Positions 36,401 through 44,600 of a stretch of 64,000 nt of DNA are shown here, piece by piece; within the stretch, counting starts at the first letter, position 1; the number at the start of each line of letters is the position of its first letter. The notes below the pieces were generated by a model. The model saw only the letters and a list, made by a program, of their open reading frames with translations, searched no databases and was not told the origin of the DNA. Location: assembly GCA_963971305.1 (NCBI GenBank), contig OZ020303.1, positions 46,550,106-46,614,105 of the forward strand. The letters run 5' to 3'. The stretch is from Arcuatula senhousia. Taxonomy: Eukaryota; Mollusca; Bivalvia; Mytilida; Mytilidae. A program made the position numbers and the translations under genes.

Positions 36401-38044
36401 ATATTTCAACCACAAATTCTGGTAACTTAGGTTGAACTAAGCAAGAACTTAGATGCTACCCAAGGTATCCTGCCAAACCTAAACAAATGTGTAGTATTTA
36501 GTATTTTTTTGTAGAATGAAATTAGTTATGCTCATAAATTGTGTAAATAAGTAAAATGAGTGTATGCAGCAATATAAAACTTCTCAACAGAAAACAGCCA
36601 GCAGTCTTTATTCACATTTTATTCTAAGGGCTATTCCAGAAATAAATGTAAGGGGGGGAGAAAGGCACTTTTTTTTATACTCACCATGCATAAAATTTTA
36701 ATTTTTCCCCCTTTATGTTGCATTTGAGCGGACATAGCAAAAAAAGGGGGAGCGACATTGAAGGTTTGATTTTAATGAGACTGTTGTCAGCAGTTACATG
36801 TAAAATGGGAATGGTTGAGTTTTGGATACTTGCAAGTAAGTTTTGAAAAATCAAGGATTATTGTTCTTTGTACTTATTGTATCGTTCTGTTAAAAGTATT
36901 ATGTATTTTCAACTAATTTTTTCTAACCTGGTCGGACAGAGCCTGGTCGACTTTTCATTTCCTCCTCTTTCTCTCTGAACCATTCTTCTATAATGTTTTG
37001 AATCAGTTCCAGATGGGATACTGCCTTCTTTACACATGGTGAAGACGACTTGGTTAATTCACAGCTTTTCCTTCTAAATATTTGAGGTATTTTTGGCCAA
37101 TTTTCTGGCAGAGGATATACTTTATCTAGATAAAAATATAGCATAATTTATGTAAGGAAATCATTCATAAAATTACTTGACCCATTGTTTGTCAAATAGT
37201 TATAGGATAGAAATAAAAGTTACTACAATGTTCATCATGATTGACAATTAAAATAGAATAAGCATAAAATTTAGCTAATAAAACATAGAAAGTTTTGAAA
37301 TTGTTAAGTTTATTTTTAAAGCTCTCTTACATGCAGCACATATGGAAGTTAACACAAGAATTGGTTTGTTTTTACATTTGCACAATATGCAATTTAAGGG
37401 GCACAAATCCAAAAGATCAAAAATATAAGATTTGAAAAGTGTAAGAAAACACAATGGCATATCAATTATCATGAAAAATGGTAACAAATGTACCAAAATG
37501 AATGCCTTCACAAAGTTGAAGTTTACTTATCATGTGTGTCCAACTAAAAGTGTAAAACATATACCTTCACTTTCATCTATGTCTTCTGTTTCAACGTCAG
37601 CACTGGATACAACACCTGTTCCTGTAAAATAAAGTGAGAATAATGAATTAAAAAATCAAGGTCATATAAATCAAAGTAATTCTACAGTGTTCTTACGTAT
37701 ATTAAATTAAATATATACTTACTACAAATTACAACCATTGTTAAAAATTTTGGGATATTTCTCTTGAATCATTTCAAATTTAAATATCATTAGCATCAAA
37801 ACTTAAAATTCAGAATGAATAATTCAAATTGGTCATTGTTACTCTTTTGCTTATTGCTACTTAAGATTGCAACTTTGACCATATCTTATACATGTAGTAA
37901 TTAAAGATTTTCTTTTAACAAACCTTGAGCTTCTGCTAATGCATTATTGAATTTTTCTTGACTTGACAGATGTCTTTGTCCTAGCACTCCACTATCCAGT
38001 CGTTTTTCAACCTCTTCTACTTTAACGACTTTTGTTAGAGACAT
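6481..38044 (-). CDS. CCDC178: CCDC178-like coiled-coil protein, 22 coding exons
   Basis: Exons, 5' to 3' on the minus strand: 38044-37924, 37621-37565, 37125-36928, 30124-29954, 29260-29057, 28627-28477, 27847-27778, 27509-27367, 26421-26268, 25854-25758, 24797-24661, 23356-23173, 19800-19669, 18270-18151, 17436-17371, 16695-16603, 15970-15857, 13397-13252, 11899-11814, 10424-10351, 9024-8875, 6780-6481. Every junction has AG/GT borders and matching phase. Length is about 988 residues, close to but longer than vertebrate CCDC178. An N-terminal block with RRKSCELTKSSSPCVKKAVSH precedes long heptad-rich coiled coils. Exon 14 adds an acidic, Ser-rich insert. The function of CCDC178 is poorly known; a cytoskeletal or ciliary role is only inference. 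The head-to-head position beside ASXL matches human CCDC178-ASXL3. Odd points: a one-base frameshift in exon 10, and a 6.8-kb intron 3 holding a whole transposon. The alternative is another coiled-coil family. Confidence 0.82.
7510..8154 (-). pseudogene. BEL/Pao integrase C-terminal fragment with DUF5641-like tail
   Basis: The frame holds the integrase end with GAPWHGGWWERMIGLTK, then NNRPIMY and LTPSHLLHGR, followed by a DUF5641-like region (RWSNEYLTGLREFHR, GDLVLIESDYPRTQWKLG). These are hallmarks of Bel/Pao polyproteins. The stop lies 117 nt from the adjoining LTR, the normal place for the end of pol. Protease, reverse transcriptase, RNase H and most of integrase are missing upstream. The homologous part begins at about 8120, where the inverted gag segment starts. 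Confidence 0.85.
8148..8489 (+). pseudogene. Inverted gag-like start of the BEL/Pao element
   Basis: A second primer-binding-site-like string, TGGTGCCGATGCAAAACC at 8127-8144, is followed by ATG at 8148. The Lys/Leu/Glu-rich helical frame resembles the N-terminal region of BEL gag. It runs into the opposite LTR and stops at 8489. It lies on the plus strand although LTRs and integrase mark a minus-strand element, so the segment has been inverted, perhaps by template switching during reverse transcription. The gag call rests on general resemblance and position. Confidence 0.5.
9411..9812. repeat. Pearl-like repeat: two 147-bp cores, ACGG tract, terminal hairpin
   Basis: Two cores begin with GTCATTCATG at about 9411 and 9558. 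They contain ATAGGTCACATC and TGATGTGGCA(C/T)TTGT. A GACGGACGGACGAACG tract follows at about 9700-9735. The block ends in a near-perfect hairpin with 26-bp arms, CAGACCCGAACACTTTATGC... against its complement (about 9752-9811). Tandem cores plus ACGG microsatellites define the bivalve pearl elements, which are thought to be non-autonomous Helitron relatives. That family assignment is knowledge-based inference. Confidence 0.65.
9813..10350. other. CCDC178 intron 20, AT-rich, nothing recognised
   Basis: Intron between exon 21 (8875-9024) and exon 20 (10351-10424). Its right half is a T-rich stretch with repeated TCTATTCT and TATTCTTTA strings. No gene, RNA or transposon end could be supported. 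Confidence 0.4.
10891..11788. mobile_element. 898-bp hAT-like element with CAGTGTTCTCC ends and 5-bp duplication
   Basis: CAGTGTTCTCC at 10891 and its inverse GGAGAACACTG ending at 11788 are flanked by AATCT on both sides (10886-10890 and 11789-11793). A second element with the same ends and a 5-bp duplication is at 50324-51889. CAG termini with 5-bp duplications fit the hAT5 group, though this is inference. No transposase was found. A perfect 24-bp palindrome, CAAGGAATTATA and its complement, lies at 11249-11272. Confidence 0.7.
12008..12041 (-). other. Candidate CCDC178 micro-exon with the wrong phase
   Basis: Between exons 18 and 19 a 34-nt segment is bordered by AG and GTATGA. In one frame it encodes SDEAVMKFKS, which would run on well into ERRKEL of exon 19. 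Exon 18 ends in phase 2, however, and inclusion would create an immediate stop, whereas skipping it keeps the frame. A 33-nt version would fit perfectly. It may be a poison or cassette exon, an exon with a one-base insertion, or chance. Confidence 0.35.
12425..12640. repeat. Pearl-like tail with GACA microsatellite
   Basis: Intron sequence ending in (GACA)n-type repeats at about 12544-12570, followed by AGCCCCTCTCTTACAAGTGGGGGTAT, the short hairpin-like terminus typical of pearl-type repeats. Similar tails occur at 25680-25740, 27270-27330, 28400-28450 and 30760-30850. Confidence 0.45.
12686..13185 (-). repeat. Two decayed duplicates of the 3' end of CCDC178 exon 18
   Basis: The last 50-55 nt of exon 18 plus its donor (13252-13300) recur at about 13125-13178, nearly unchanged and encoding KKLLDNALKAIAELE with GTAAGT, and more diverged at about 12687-12738 with donor GTAGGT. 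Flanking intron is partly duplicated too (TATGGGATTT blocks near 13055 and 13183). The exon fragments lack acceptors, so they are probably relics of serial local duplication rather than alternative exons. Downstream at about 12870-13020 lies an inverted copy of the 150-bp dispersed repeat. Confidence 0.6.
13585..13800. repeat. Cluster of CCAATATGG and CCATATTGG in both orientations
   Basis: In about 200 bp of CCDC178 intron 17 the octamer CAATATGG or its complement CCATATTG appears about nine times, including GTCCAATATGGATATTGGAC near 13616. The block is bounded by ACGCCAATATG on the left and TTTACGCCATTATA on the right, and may be a small mobile element. No coding sequence. Confidence 0.45.
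14287..15167. mobile_element. Tandem-core element with 12-bp inverted ends and nuclear-receptor half-sites
   Basis: The block is bracketed by TGTCTCGCCTGC (14287-14298) and GCAGGCGAGACA (15156-15167). It holds four cores of about 175 bp with GTCACTCAACC, TCAAGGTCAAGGTCAAA, CTACTACTGGGGCATATG and CATCAACC(T/C)AGGACC. A GCCGCCGTCGCC tract follows and then a short hairpin. This is the pearl/Helitron-like layout with a different microsatellite. The open frames at 14723-15079 and 15007-15276 are translations of the repeat. Confidence 0.65.
16360..16560. mobile_element. Possible MITE rich in TTCGTGG and CCACGAA
   Basis: The left side has ACTGTGGATTTGTT and the right side ends AATGATGAAACCACAGTAT, a short inverted pair. 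The interior carries TTTCGTGGTTT, AGTTCGTGG, TTTCGTGGG and the complements ACCACGAAAATTG and CCACGAATAA. Boundaries are approximate. Related strings appear near 20700 and 38190. Confidence 0.4.
18811..19640 (-). repeat. Pearl-like tandem array with estrogen-response-element palindromes, copy 1
   Basis: Units of 146-147 bp carry AGGTCACAGTGACCT perfectly at 19292 and 19438. One-mismatch versions lie at 19146 and 18939. The array is followed by ACGGACGAACGGACGGATGG and then ATGTCCGATCCACATACGTGGTCGG, a near-palindromic terminus. A longer inverted copy is at 52045-53285. The array lies in CCDC178 intron 13, about 30 bp beyond the donor of exon 13. Short open frames here have no protein support. 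Confidence 0.8.
19801..23172. other. CCDC178 intron 12, AT-rich, no recognised element
   Basis: A 3.4-kb intron between exon 13 (19669-19800) and exon 12 (23173-23356). It is strongly AT-rich with short homopolymer and TA runs. A GCGAAAAT-type low-copy repeat fragment lies near 20690-20760. I found no coding frame above noise, no clear terminal repeats and no RNA gene. Confidence 0.4.
24950..25265 (+). repeat. Dispersed repeat family, copy 1 of 4
   Basis: The block carries GAGCTGAATTTTCCTTCAAAG, AACACGCTTGTTTTCCAGAAC, AGCATCTTTTTAACAC and later AAGAAAAGCTAGTTTGGTTTT and TTTCAATTCGTTGCAC. Related copies are at about 38500-38735 (same strand), 42000-42150 (inverted, right part) and 50085-50190 (inverted, left part). 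Ends and class are unknown. Confidence 0.55.
25490..25740. repeat. Single-core repeat with GACA tail next to CCDC178 exon 10
   Basis: One core (ATACCCCAGCTCCCC, GCCATGCATAGACCTAGG, TTGACAAAAATTTTCG) is followed by ACGGACCAACGAACAGACAG and a short terminus. It ends about 17 nt before the donor of exon 10. Confidence 0.45.
25758..25854 (-). CDS. CCDC178: CCDC178 exon 10 with a one-base frameshift
   Basis: The exon has sound AG and GT borders. Both neighbours require phase 0 at each side, which needs a length divisible by three, but it is 97 nt. In phase 0 the first half encodes heptad-like residues and then meets TGA. The second half is open only in the shifted frame and reads ENIQLQSELDAR. 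The anomaly maps to the AAA run at about 25800-25802. It could be an assembly indel, a polymorphism or a real null lesion. The other 21 exons are intact, which favours an indel or a recent change. Confidence 0.75.
27215..28450. repeat. Two pearl-like tails flanking CCDC178 exons 7 and 8
   Basis: At 27220-27330, ACAGACGGACAAACGGATC precedes CCCCCTACTTTTGTAGATGGGG, a terminal hairpin. At 28290-28450 a similar sequence ends AGGCTGATTGCCATATACCC and TGCAGTGGGCATAAA. Exons 8 (27367-27509) and 7 (27778-27847) lie between. Nothing else was recognised in these introns. Confidence 0.4.
29817..29936. mobile_element. Harbinger-like MITE with TAA target duplication
   Basis: Starts GGGCTATTCCAGATATAAAT and ends AGCCC, flanked by TAA on both sides (29814-29816 and 29937-29939). 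It shares GTCAGAAGGCACTTTTT, TACCCACCATGC and TTGCATTTAAGAAATATC with the copy at 7152, but lacks most of its right arm. It sits 17 nt downstream of the donor of CCDC178 exon 4. Confidence 0.7.
30190..30855. repeat. Pearl-like repeat ending in GACGGATCGACAGACAGAC and a hairpin
   Basis: Begins near GATACCCCGCCATGATATTC and ends with GACAGATGGACGGATCGAC, then GATACCTCGCCACTTCGTGC and GGCAGGGTAT, so the ends are roughly inverted. The interior has no recognisable gene. Confidence 0.45.
31119..36265 (+). CDS. DUF6589-type protein with N-terminal Cys cluster, probably 3'-truncated
   Basis: Four exons join in phase: 31119-31677, 32698-32879, 34687-35154 and 35777-36265. Exon 1 has CVICG and then CNECGICIKCFRRIDNC, a probable zinc-binding cluster, followed by a Ser/Pro-rich linker. 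Exon 3 is helical (WEKLNTELLITCPSISTIL). Exon 4 has SRIGLSVHPETIHRML and GDNWDKNILPSYR with SLHLFNMYALTDR, the signature I associate with DUF6589 proteins of invertebrates and fungi. The function of that family is unknown. The frame ends SQVA-stop, but CAG-GTAGCT just before the stop is a fair donor in phase 0 and family members continue further. The 3' exons were probably lost with the deleted right interior. It is the element's only gene, so it is either its transposase or captured cargo. Confidence 0.7.
31749..32046. mobile_element. About 300-bp MITE inside intron 1 of the DUF6589 gene
   Basis: The left end GGCACAGACCATTTGATTTT and the right end AAATCAAATGGTC(C)GTGCC are inverted copies of about 30 bp, each followed inward by a G or C homopolymer. 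The interior is a series of AAAAAA and CCCGGC strings. It is nested in the larger transposon, so it is younger. The open frame on the other strand is a by-product. Confidence 0.7.
33724..33915. repeat. TCCCG-rich repeat in intron 2 of the DUF6589 gene
   Basis: About nine TCCCG or GTCCCG strings separated by AAATAAA-type spacers follow a G-rich run. Low-complexity dispersed repeat with no coding support. The rest of that intron (32880-34686) is AT-rich with nothing recognised. Confidence 0.45.
36628..36726. mobile_element. Right-truncated Harbinger-like MITE abutting the transposon TIR
   Basis: Starts GGGCTATTCCAGAAATAAAT and keeps AGGCACTTTTT, CACCATGCATAAAATTTT and TTGCATTTGAG, then changes directly into the DUF6589-element TIR. 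The right half found in the copy at 7152-8780 is absent. The junction marks a deletion in the element. Confidence 0.7.
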
Positions 38045-38055
38045 GGCTTTTGCTG
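36928..38055 (-). CDS. CCDC178: CCDC178 first three coding exons and start codon
   Basis: The start codon is at 38044-38042, just inside an exon that begins after an acceptor at 38056-38058, so at least one 5' UTR exon must lie upstream towards the ASXL promoter. Exon 1 reads MSLTKVVKVEEVEKRLD. Exon 2 (37565-37621) is short and acidic. Exon 3 (36928-37125) holds the Cys-containing conserved block. Exon 3 ends in phase 1 and joins exactly to exon 4 at 30124, across the nested DUF6589 element. This shows that the gene really spans the insertion. Confidence 0.8.
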
Positions 38056-39137
38056 CTGAAATCGGGATAAAAGTAAATTAATTACTATTGAAACATGTGT
38101 TTATCTAAGTAACTGATTGTTTACATATAAAAAGTTTTATACATTATTGGAGAAAAGGACAAAGAAATAGTTTTCAGAGTAAATACTGTAAATTCATTTA
38201 TTTTCATGGATATCAATTTTCTTGGTTTCCCTAAAATATACATTGCGTCAGATTATTAATTTTTTTGTTTGCACATGTTGCCTATCTACTAGAAGTAATC
38301 AATATAAAATTTAAAACACTTCATTCCAGTTTTGTTGTTGGTGCCTACTGTCATCAAAGAAATGCCAGAAGCTAAATTGATACCATACTGCAAGAAGTAA
38401 TATTAGACAAAATAACTATGCCTATAACATTAACGAAAAACACTGGTATTAAGCTCCTGAAGGGAGAAGTAGAGAAGTCATGCAATTAATCATTTAGTTG
38501 TACTATGAGCTGAATTTTCCTTCAACGTCCAGTTTAGCACACACGTTTTTTAGAACTCTCAGCGTCTTTTAAACGCTTTTTTCTTTGATCATTTTGTATA
38601 TCATTAAGCCCAAACATGACCCACAAGAAAAGCTAATTTATTTTTATTTTCAAATATAAACTGTTTCAATTCGTCACATTAAAAAAAAAAAAACATTTTA
38701 AAACTAATTTTAACTTGTAAAATATTGAAGGAACATATTCCATCAAATATGTTTTTTTTCTCCAGTTTATTAAACTTGACAAAAGAAGCCTTTAGAGAAA
38801 CACTGTTAGTGATGAAAAGGTAACCCTTAGTCCGTTACTCTCCATAAGGGTTATGATTCCCATCAATAGACCTTAACGGAGCAAAAGAATTTTCTTTAAT
38901 ACATACTTTAAGTAATCTGTAAGTTTAGTCTTACGTGTTGATATATTTTCAGATATATCGAATAAATTTAGGTTAAAGAATGATATTTTCATTTTTACAA
39001 TCATCTTGAACTTTATGAAGCTCAGGATCAGAAATTTAATAATGTTAATTACTATATTAAGTAATTAAACATTTAAAAGTTAATAATTATTAAGTAATGC
39101 AGGCGAAGTGAGCACACTTATGTACAGAGTCTGCCTA

Positions 39138-40372
39138 CCGTATTTTGCCGTGTATAGTGCGCATTTATGTACAATGCGCACCCCTCATTCATGATGAAAA
39201 TCTGGGGAAAAAACGAAGTTATGTGAAAATGGGTGATCATTTTCTATGACAAAATTTGTCTCTTTTTTCAGGTAGAAAGACCATAATAAAATACACAAAT
39301 AATACAACAATTTATTTTACAAATAATAACAAAACAATTTTATTTTAATTTAAAAAATCTTCATCTGTATACAGATGATGATTTTTTAAATTAAAATAAA
39401 ATTGTTTTGTTATTATTTGTAAAATAAATTGTTGTATTATTTGTGTATTTTATTATGACAGCAAGATCGTAAATCCCGGTAATGGTCCCCCTTTTCAATG
39501 AACAAACAACAAGTGTTAACCACCCAAGCTCACATCTTTTGATGAAAACAATATAGCTGGTGTCAAAATAGTGGTGATCAACAGATTACTATTCAAACAA
39601 TCCAAAAGTATTACAGCTGAATGGCTTTAATTATACTGTCCAAGCCAGTTTGACAAAATATCGATGTTGTGCAAATTGGCCTCAAGGGGTCAAGCCTGGA
39701 TGTCAAAACAAATAATTACCGGTAAATCTAAATTTTCTCCAGCTTGGGATGAGTACTTATTCACAAAACAATAAGAAAATGGTTATCTGTTGCTCAGGTT
39801 GCTCAAATAATTACATGAAAGAAAATACACAAATATGTAAACAAACCATTCTATTTTTAGATTTATTTACATAAGGTTACTGAGGGGGAATACACAATAT
39901 TGATCCAGAAATGAAACTAGTAAAGGGAGAATGAATAAATAAATGAAAATCATATTTAATTATTCTTTTATTGAATAAAGAAATTGGATAGCAGTATTTT
40001 TTAGAACATAGATATTTATACCAAACTAAACAATAACTTGTTGTGACAAAATGGCGGCCAATATGAAAATGAAATTAATAAACAAACACATGAAGACACT
40101 GGAATTAAGGTTTTATTTCAGAAAAGCATGATAAATTTGATTTAGAGAATCTTATAATGAAAAGGATTCAATAGAAATCGTGTGAGTAATGACACTTGTG
40201 TTCAATCATGGATGAATCTTGTGTCCAAATTCTGACAAACATCGATCTTTTGCCATTGCCGATGATCATGAAAATGGATGAAAATCTCATATAGGGATGT
40301 ATTGTGCGCACCCCATTGGTAGATTCATGAAAAAATTGTAAAAAACTGCGCACTATACATGGCGAAATACGG
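39138..40372. mobile_element. TA-flanked element with 26-bp TIRs, Tc1/mariner-pogo type
   Basis: CCGTATTTTGCCGTGTATAG at 39138 is matched by inverted CTATACATGGCGAAATACGG ending at 40372, and the arms agree at all but two of 26 positions. TA lies at 39136-39137 and 40373-40374. TA duplications and a 1.2-kb length without transposase suggest a non-autonomous Tc1/mariner or pogo element. Its left part contains the 176-bp palindrome. Confidence 0.75.
39282..39457. repeat. 176-bp palindrome with a single mismatch
   Basis: 78-bp arms (39282-39359 and 39380-39457) are exact inverted copies. The 20-nt centre is itself palindromic (TCATCTGTATACAGATGA) apart from one T:T pair at 39360/39379. It could extrude as a cruciform. 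Such perfection implies recent origin, or an assembly or cloning artefact. Confidence 0.9.
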
Positions 40373-41563
40373 TAAGTGCACAATATCTAAAACGCTATCC
40401 TTAAAAAAATTCTTCTCCATTTGGATTTTCCAAAGTTTTTTAAAAATACAGAATATGCGCAGAAAAATGGTGGGATATACAAACACATCCAGACTTGGCG
40501 AAATTCGTCGGTCCTAAGGACATGTCCGGTGATTTTCATCATCGGTCCCACCAAAGTCAGTACTGCACCGGACCAGATATGTCAGTCAGATTTATGGATC
40601 ATAATGTATTTAATTGTCATTTTTCGTTGTTAAATTTTCTTCCAATCTTTCGATTTTGATTAAAATATCACGATTTTACTTGCTATTTATTGACAGCCGG
40701 TTAATTTTACTTTATTTATTAACAAACAACATTGACAAATGGATGAAACTGTGAACAAAATTTTTTGCACATGCGCAAATTAATGGAAATAGTGAAATCA
40801 TATGTTGAAATCCGATAAAACAAGAATGATTTCCGGAATTTGACGATAATATCCAAGTTCAATAAAATTTTGATCCTATGGTGTTTTGGTAGGACCGGCA
40901 ATTGATGTAACATTAACGGACCAAAAGTCCGGCCTCTTCCAAAACTATTTGGCCAAGTCTGCACATCGTACCATTGATCTCGCCCCATCCATCCATGGAA
41001 TGGATTTTAATTTGTTATCTTCACAAGCTTTTAGGGCAATTCCATTTCACATTATGATAAACAATTATGGTGCAAGATTACATATACCAAGCAAATAATG
41101 GTCATAGAGGGTCTGGAACAAAAACTTCTCCACACCTGCGGCTGCGTACTGGAGCACAACCAATCGGTTTTGCTGTGCTCCATTGAAAGTACCGGGAGGG
41201 AAACGTAAACCCTTTACAACATGGTAGCCTAAAGGGTAATTTTATCGTAACTAAAATACTTAAAGTTTGTACTTGTTGTAGAAACAAAACTTTACTAAAG
41301 CATGGCTAGGGCAGAAAGTAATTAGTGTCTTTTGACTTGTTGAAGGAAATTTTTATGGTCATTTAGAATATGACATTATCTGTATTAAAAGGGAAAGTAA
41401 AAACTTTTTATCAATAAATAATAGCTCCACCTCATTCAGCAACTGACAGTGAATTAAAAGTAATTTTTCACATATTTTTATGTCATGTCCACCATTTTGA
41501 CGCCTTCACAGTTTCCAAGGATAATTTTGTAACGGACTTTTCAATTGGCCGAAAATAATAAAT

Positions 41564-41586
41564 CACGTGACTAAAGAAAAATGGCG
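41564..41586 (+). promoter_or_regulatory. E-box and YY1-type site upstream of the ASXL start
   Basis: CACGTGAC at 41564-41571 and AAAATGGCG at 41578-41586 lie 78-100 bp before the ASXL start codon. AAAATGGCG is the classic YY1 site often found at or just after transcription starts. The ATG inside it opens a 12-codon upstream frame. Confidence 0.5.
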
Positions 41587-41663
41587 TCAACTATTTTCAT
41601 TCTCTATTTTTGTTGATAACATATTCTCAAATTTGATAACATACCTAATATGAATCTTTACAA

Positions 41664-44600
41664 ATGATGCAAGCAGATCAAGATAAAGACAAACCGTCAA
41701 AGAAGAAGAAAAATCGGACATGGATGGAAGCAGCAAAGATCGTAAGCAACCATCAAACAAATGTCAAATTTTAAGATTGATTTTTCATGTTCTACAAAAA
41801 TTTTCGATAAACGATAGATTTCTAGACTATGATAATGAAATCCTAACGCTTACACCAACAAATCTAAACAGCAACCAGCAGCAAGAACTCTTATTGAACA
41901 GGTCGGGTGCATTCTTCATTTGCAACCATGTATCGTTTTAATGACAGAGCTGTTTGCAGAAGATTTGCCAAAAATGATCTTTATAATAAAGATCAAAGGA
42001 AAAGATTAAATATGAGGCAGGTTTAACCTGTGACGCTCCCGAAGTTAAAATTCATATTTTGCGATACGAATTGAAATAAGATATGTTTGCAAATAAAAAC
42101 AAACTAGCTTTTCTTGTGATTCACATGTGCCCTTAATGACGATCGAAATTTGTAAAGAAATGGGTAAAATTAAGATAACGACGCAATATATTTATAAATT
42201 TGTCCCGTGTGTTGTTTTAAATTTTGATATTTTCCATCAGAATGATTTTGGTTTTATTTATAAGAAAATGCATAATAGTAACTAAAATAACCGTTGATTT
42301 TCGTACAATTTGGTACTTTAAGAATAAAAATGAATTTTAGAAAGTCAGTATCGATTTCTGATAACTGCACGGTAAATTGTCCTTTCCGTGTCACCAGTTT
42401 TCAAACATTCATTTAAAACAATTATTGTAATATTTAAGAGGGATTAAATTATAATTCATATATAACTAAAGCAAAATTTAGTGTCCATCAACAAATTTCT
42501 ACCAAAATGATCTTTAAATAACACTTATGGTCCGTTTTTTAATTGTCCGCCAATCATATGTCATTACCGTAAAAAAACGGAATTTTAATTTTCACCGGAT
42601 CCGATGCGAGAGAAAACCATTTAGTTTTTGTGACGTCATACAAGACTACGCCATTTTTCAAGAAGATGTGAACATGACGCTGCTGGGTGAATATTTGATA
42701 GAAACTTTCAACCGTAAGTGCTTATTGATTATAATATACTTATTACTTGTCATTGCCGTATGCGTCATAGGTAGTACTCCACAATTAGGATTTTTTCACA
42801 ATATTGTTTTCGTATGTGGCCCCTGTGAACTTTTTTGTTAAATGAAAATATTGATTCGTTTTGATCTTAAAACAAGACAAATAAAAAATCTGGACCCGTT
42901 ATATAAAAATTACGATCCACGGTTATTGTTTTAAAGAATAATTTCGAAAAAATCAATACCAATGGTCATAAAGCGTCGCTTCCGGCTGTGCATGGTGACC
43001 AGCGGATGGGCTTAAATTTAAATGTGCTATTTTTAGATTTTTAAGTTTGAACAATTTTAGCGGAAAAAAGAGCCGAAGTCGGATAGGTTTATTTGGTCTT
43101 AAAAGAAAGGACTGTTTTCGGGCTTTCATTTCATACATGTTACGTTTCACCTGAACCGAAAGCTCGACTACTGGCAACGTTCAAAAAAAGGACAAAACCC
43201 CAATTTTTGCGTATTTTTGTCCCCAAATTTTTGACAAATGTTAAGAGTTGCTAGGGGCAACGAGTACAACAAAGAAACCAAATACGGCACTAAACACGAC
43301 TAAACATGCCCGGAGTTTGGAACACCACCTAGTTTAAAGTGCAAATAGCAGTTTAAGCGATAACAAAAACCCGGGACAAAATAGTCGACGTCGAGCACAT
43401 GCAAAAATGAGCTAAATAAATTAATTGTGGAGTACTACCATATGGCATTATTCTCATTAAAATTTTAAGAGTATATCTTGATTTTAGTCCTTGGTTTAAT
43501 TGTTGAAAATAAAGCTAATATATTTGAGAATTACTTGTTTCAAAAAATTTGGGAAAAATATCAGTTATTAAGCATAAATGCCCATAGCAACCAAACATGC
43601 TTATTTTTGAAAATATCGTCAATAACGTTATATTCTGTACAGCTGGTTATGCTGTATGTAACGCTAACAACGTTAATAATTTCCCCGGAAGAAATAAAAA
43701 TTACACAATGCAGTATATTTCCCCGTATGTAAAACATAAAATTGTAATTTTTAGTCGGCTTGAATAGAAACGCGAGGCATTATAGCTTGCAATGCAAATT
43801 TTAAGCAAATTTTGATGATGTGTTTCCATGGACGCCATTATTGTAGATTTTTTCACGGAAATCTTCCAAATTTTCACAAATATGTTTGAAATAGGCTAGA
43901 AAATGTCTTAAGCACAACAGAATACCACTTTTGTTACGAAAATACAAAATTTGATTCAAAACAAACGGGGAAAGAATCTAACGTTATTGCAGGAAAATGT
44001 CCAAAAAAGAGCTTGATCAGAAAAGGGCTTCCGTCTTTGAGCGTGCGTTACTATGGTAAAACATAAAAAAAATCATAATATCCGGTATTCCTCAAGTGGT
44101 TACATACTCAAGAAGAGAAAAATGCAACTCATGTTAAATTTTCAAAAAATGCAAAAGCATTATGGTAGTACTCCACAATTAGGATTTTTTCACAATATTG
44201 TTTTCGTATGTGGCCCCTGTGAACTTTTTTGTTAAATGAAAATATTGATTCGTTTTGATCTTAAAACAAGACAAATAAAAAATCTGGACCCGTTATATAA
44301 AAATTACGATCCACGGTTATTGTTTTAAAGAATAATTTCGAAAAAATCAATACCAATGGTCATAAAGCGTCGCTTCCGGCTGTGCATGGTGACCAGCGGA
44401 TGGGCTTAAATTTAAATGTGCTATTTTTAGATTTTTAAGTTTGAACAATTTTAGCGGAAAAAAGAGCCGAAGTCGGATAGGTTTATTTGGTCTTAAAAGA
44501 AAGGACTGTTTTCGGGCTTTCATTTCATACATGTTACGTTTCACCTGAACCGAAAGCTCGACTACTGGCAACGTTCAAAAAAAGGACAAAACCCCGATTT

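Larger units (their letters stand above)
30902..36783 (+). mobile_element. 5.9-kb TIR transposon carrying a DUF6589-type gene
   Basis: Perfect 58-bp inverted repeats lie at 30902-30959 (starting CAGTCTCATTAAAATCAAAC) and 36726-36783. Flush outside both ends is the same 10-mer, TTGTCAGCAG (30892-30901 and 36784-36793), a textbook target duplication. The flanks ACATGTAA and TTACATGT show that the pre-insertion site was a hyphenated palindrome. The element lies in CCDC178 intron 3, antisense to it, and carries one spliced plus-strand gene. Its right interior is damaged: a Harbinger-like MITE is cut off exactly at the right TIR, so sequence between MITE and TIR is missing. A 10-bp duplication with long TIRs recalls Mutator-like elements, but I cannot assign the superfamily. 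Confidence 0.85.
38056..41663. promoter_or_regulatory. Divergent interval between CCDC178 and ASXL
   Basis: The 3.6 kb between the CCDC178 start (minus) and the ASXL start (plus) must hold both promoters and the unlocated 5' UTR exon of CCDC178. Contents: a dispersed repeat at about 38500-38735, a TA-flanked element at 39138-40372, a diverged repeat at about 40440-41070 shared with 56330-57025, and a more GC-rich part at 41100-41330 with a CCAAT string. TATA boxes were not convincing. Confidence 0.5.

Noticed and set aside
40168..41287. Several 60-89-codon frames in the CCDC178-ASXL interval
   Set aside because: They have no domain, cross transposon TIRs and repeats, and lack splice context.
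42953..44571. Identical 74-codon frames at 42953-43177 and 44347-44571 (minus)
   Set aside because: They lie in the two copies of a 670-bp MITE. Their identity follows from DNA identity and there is no domain.
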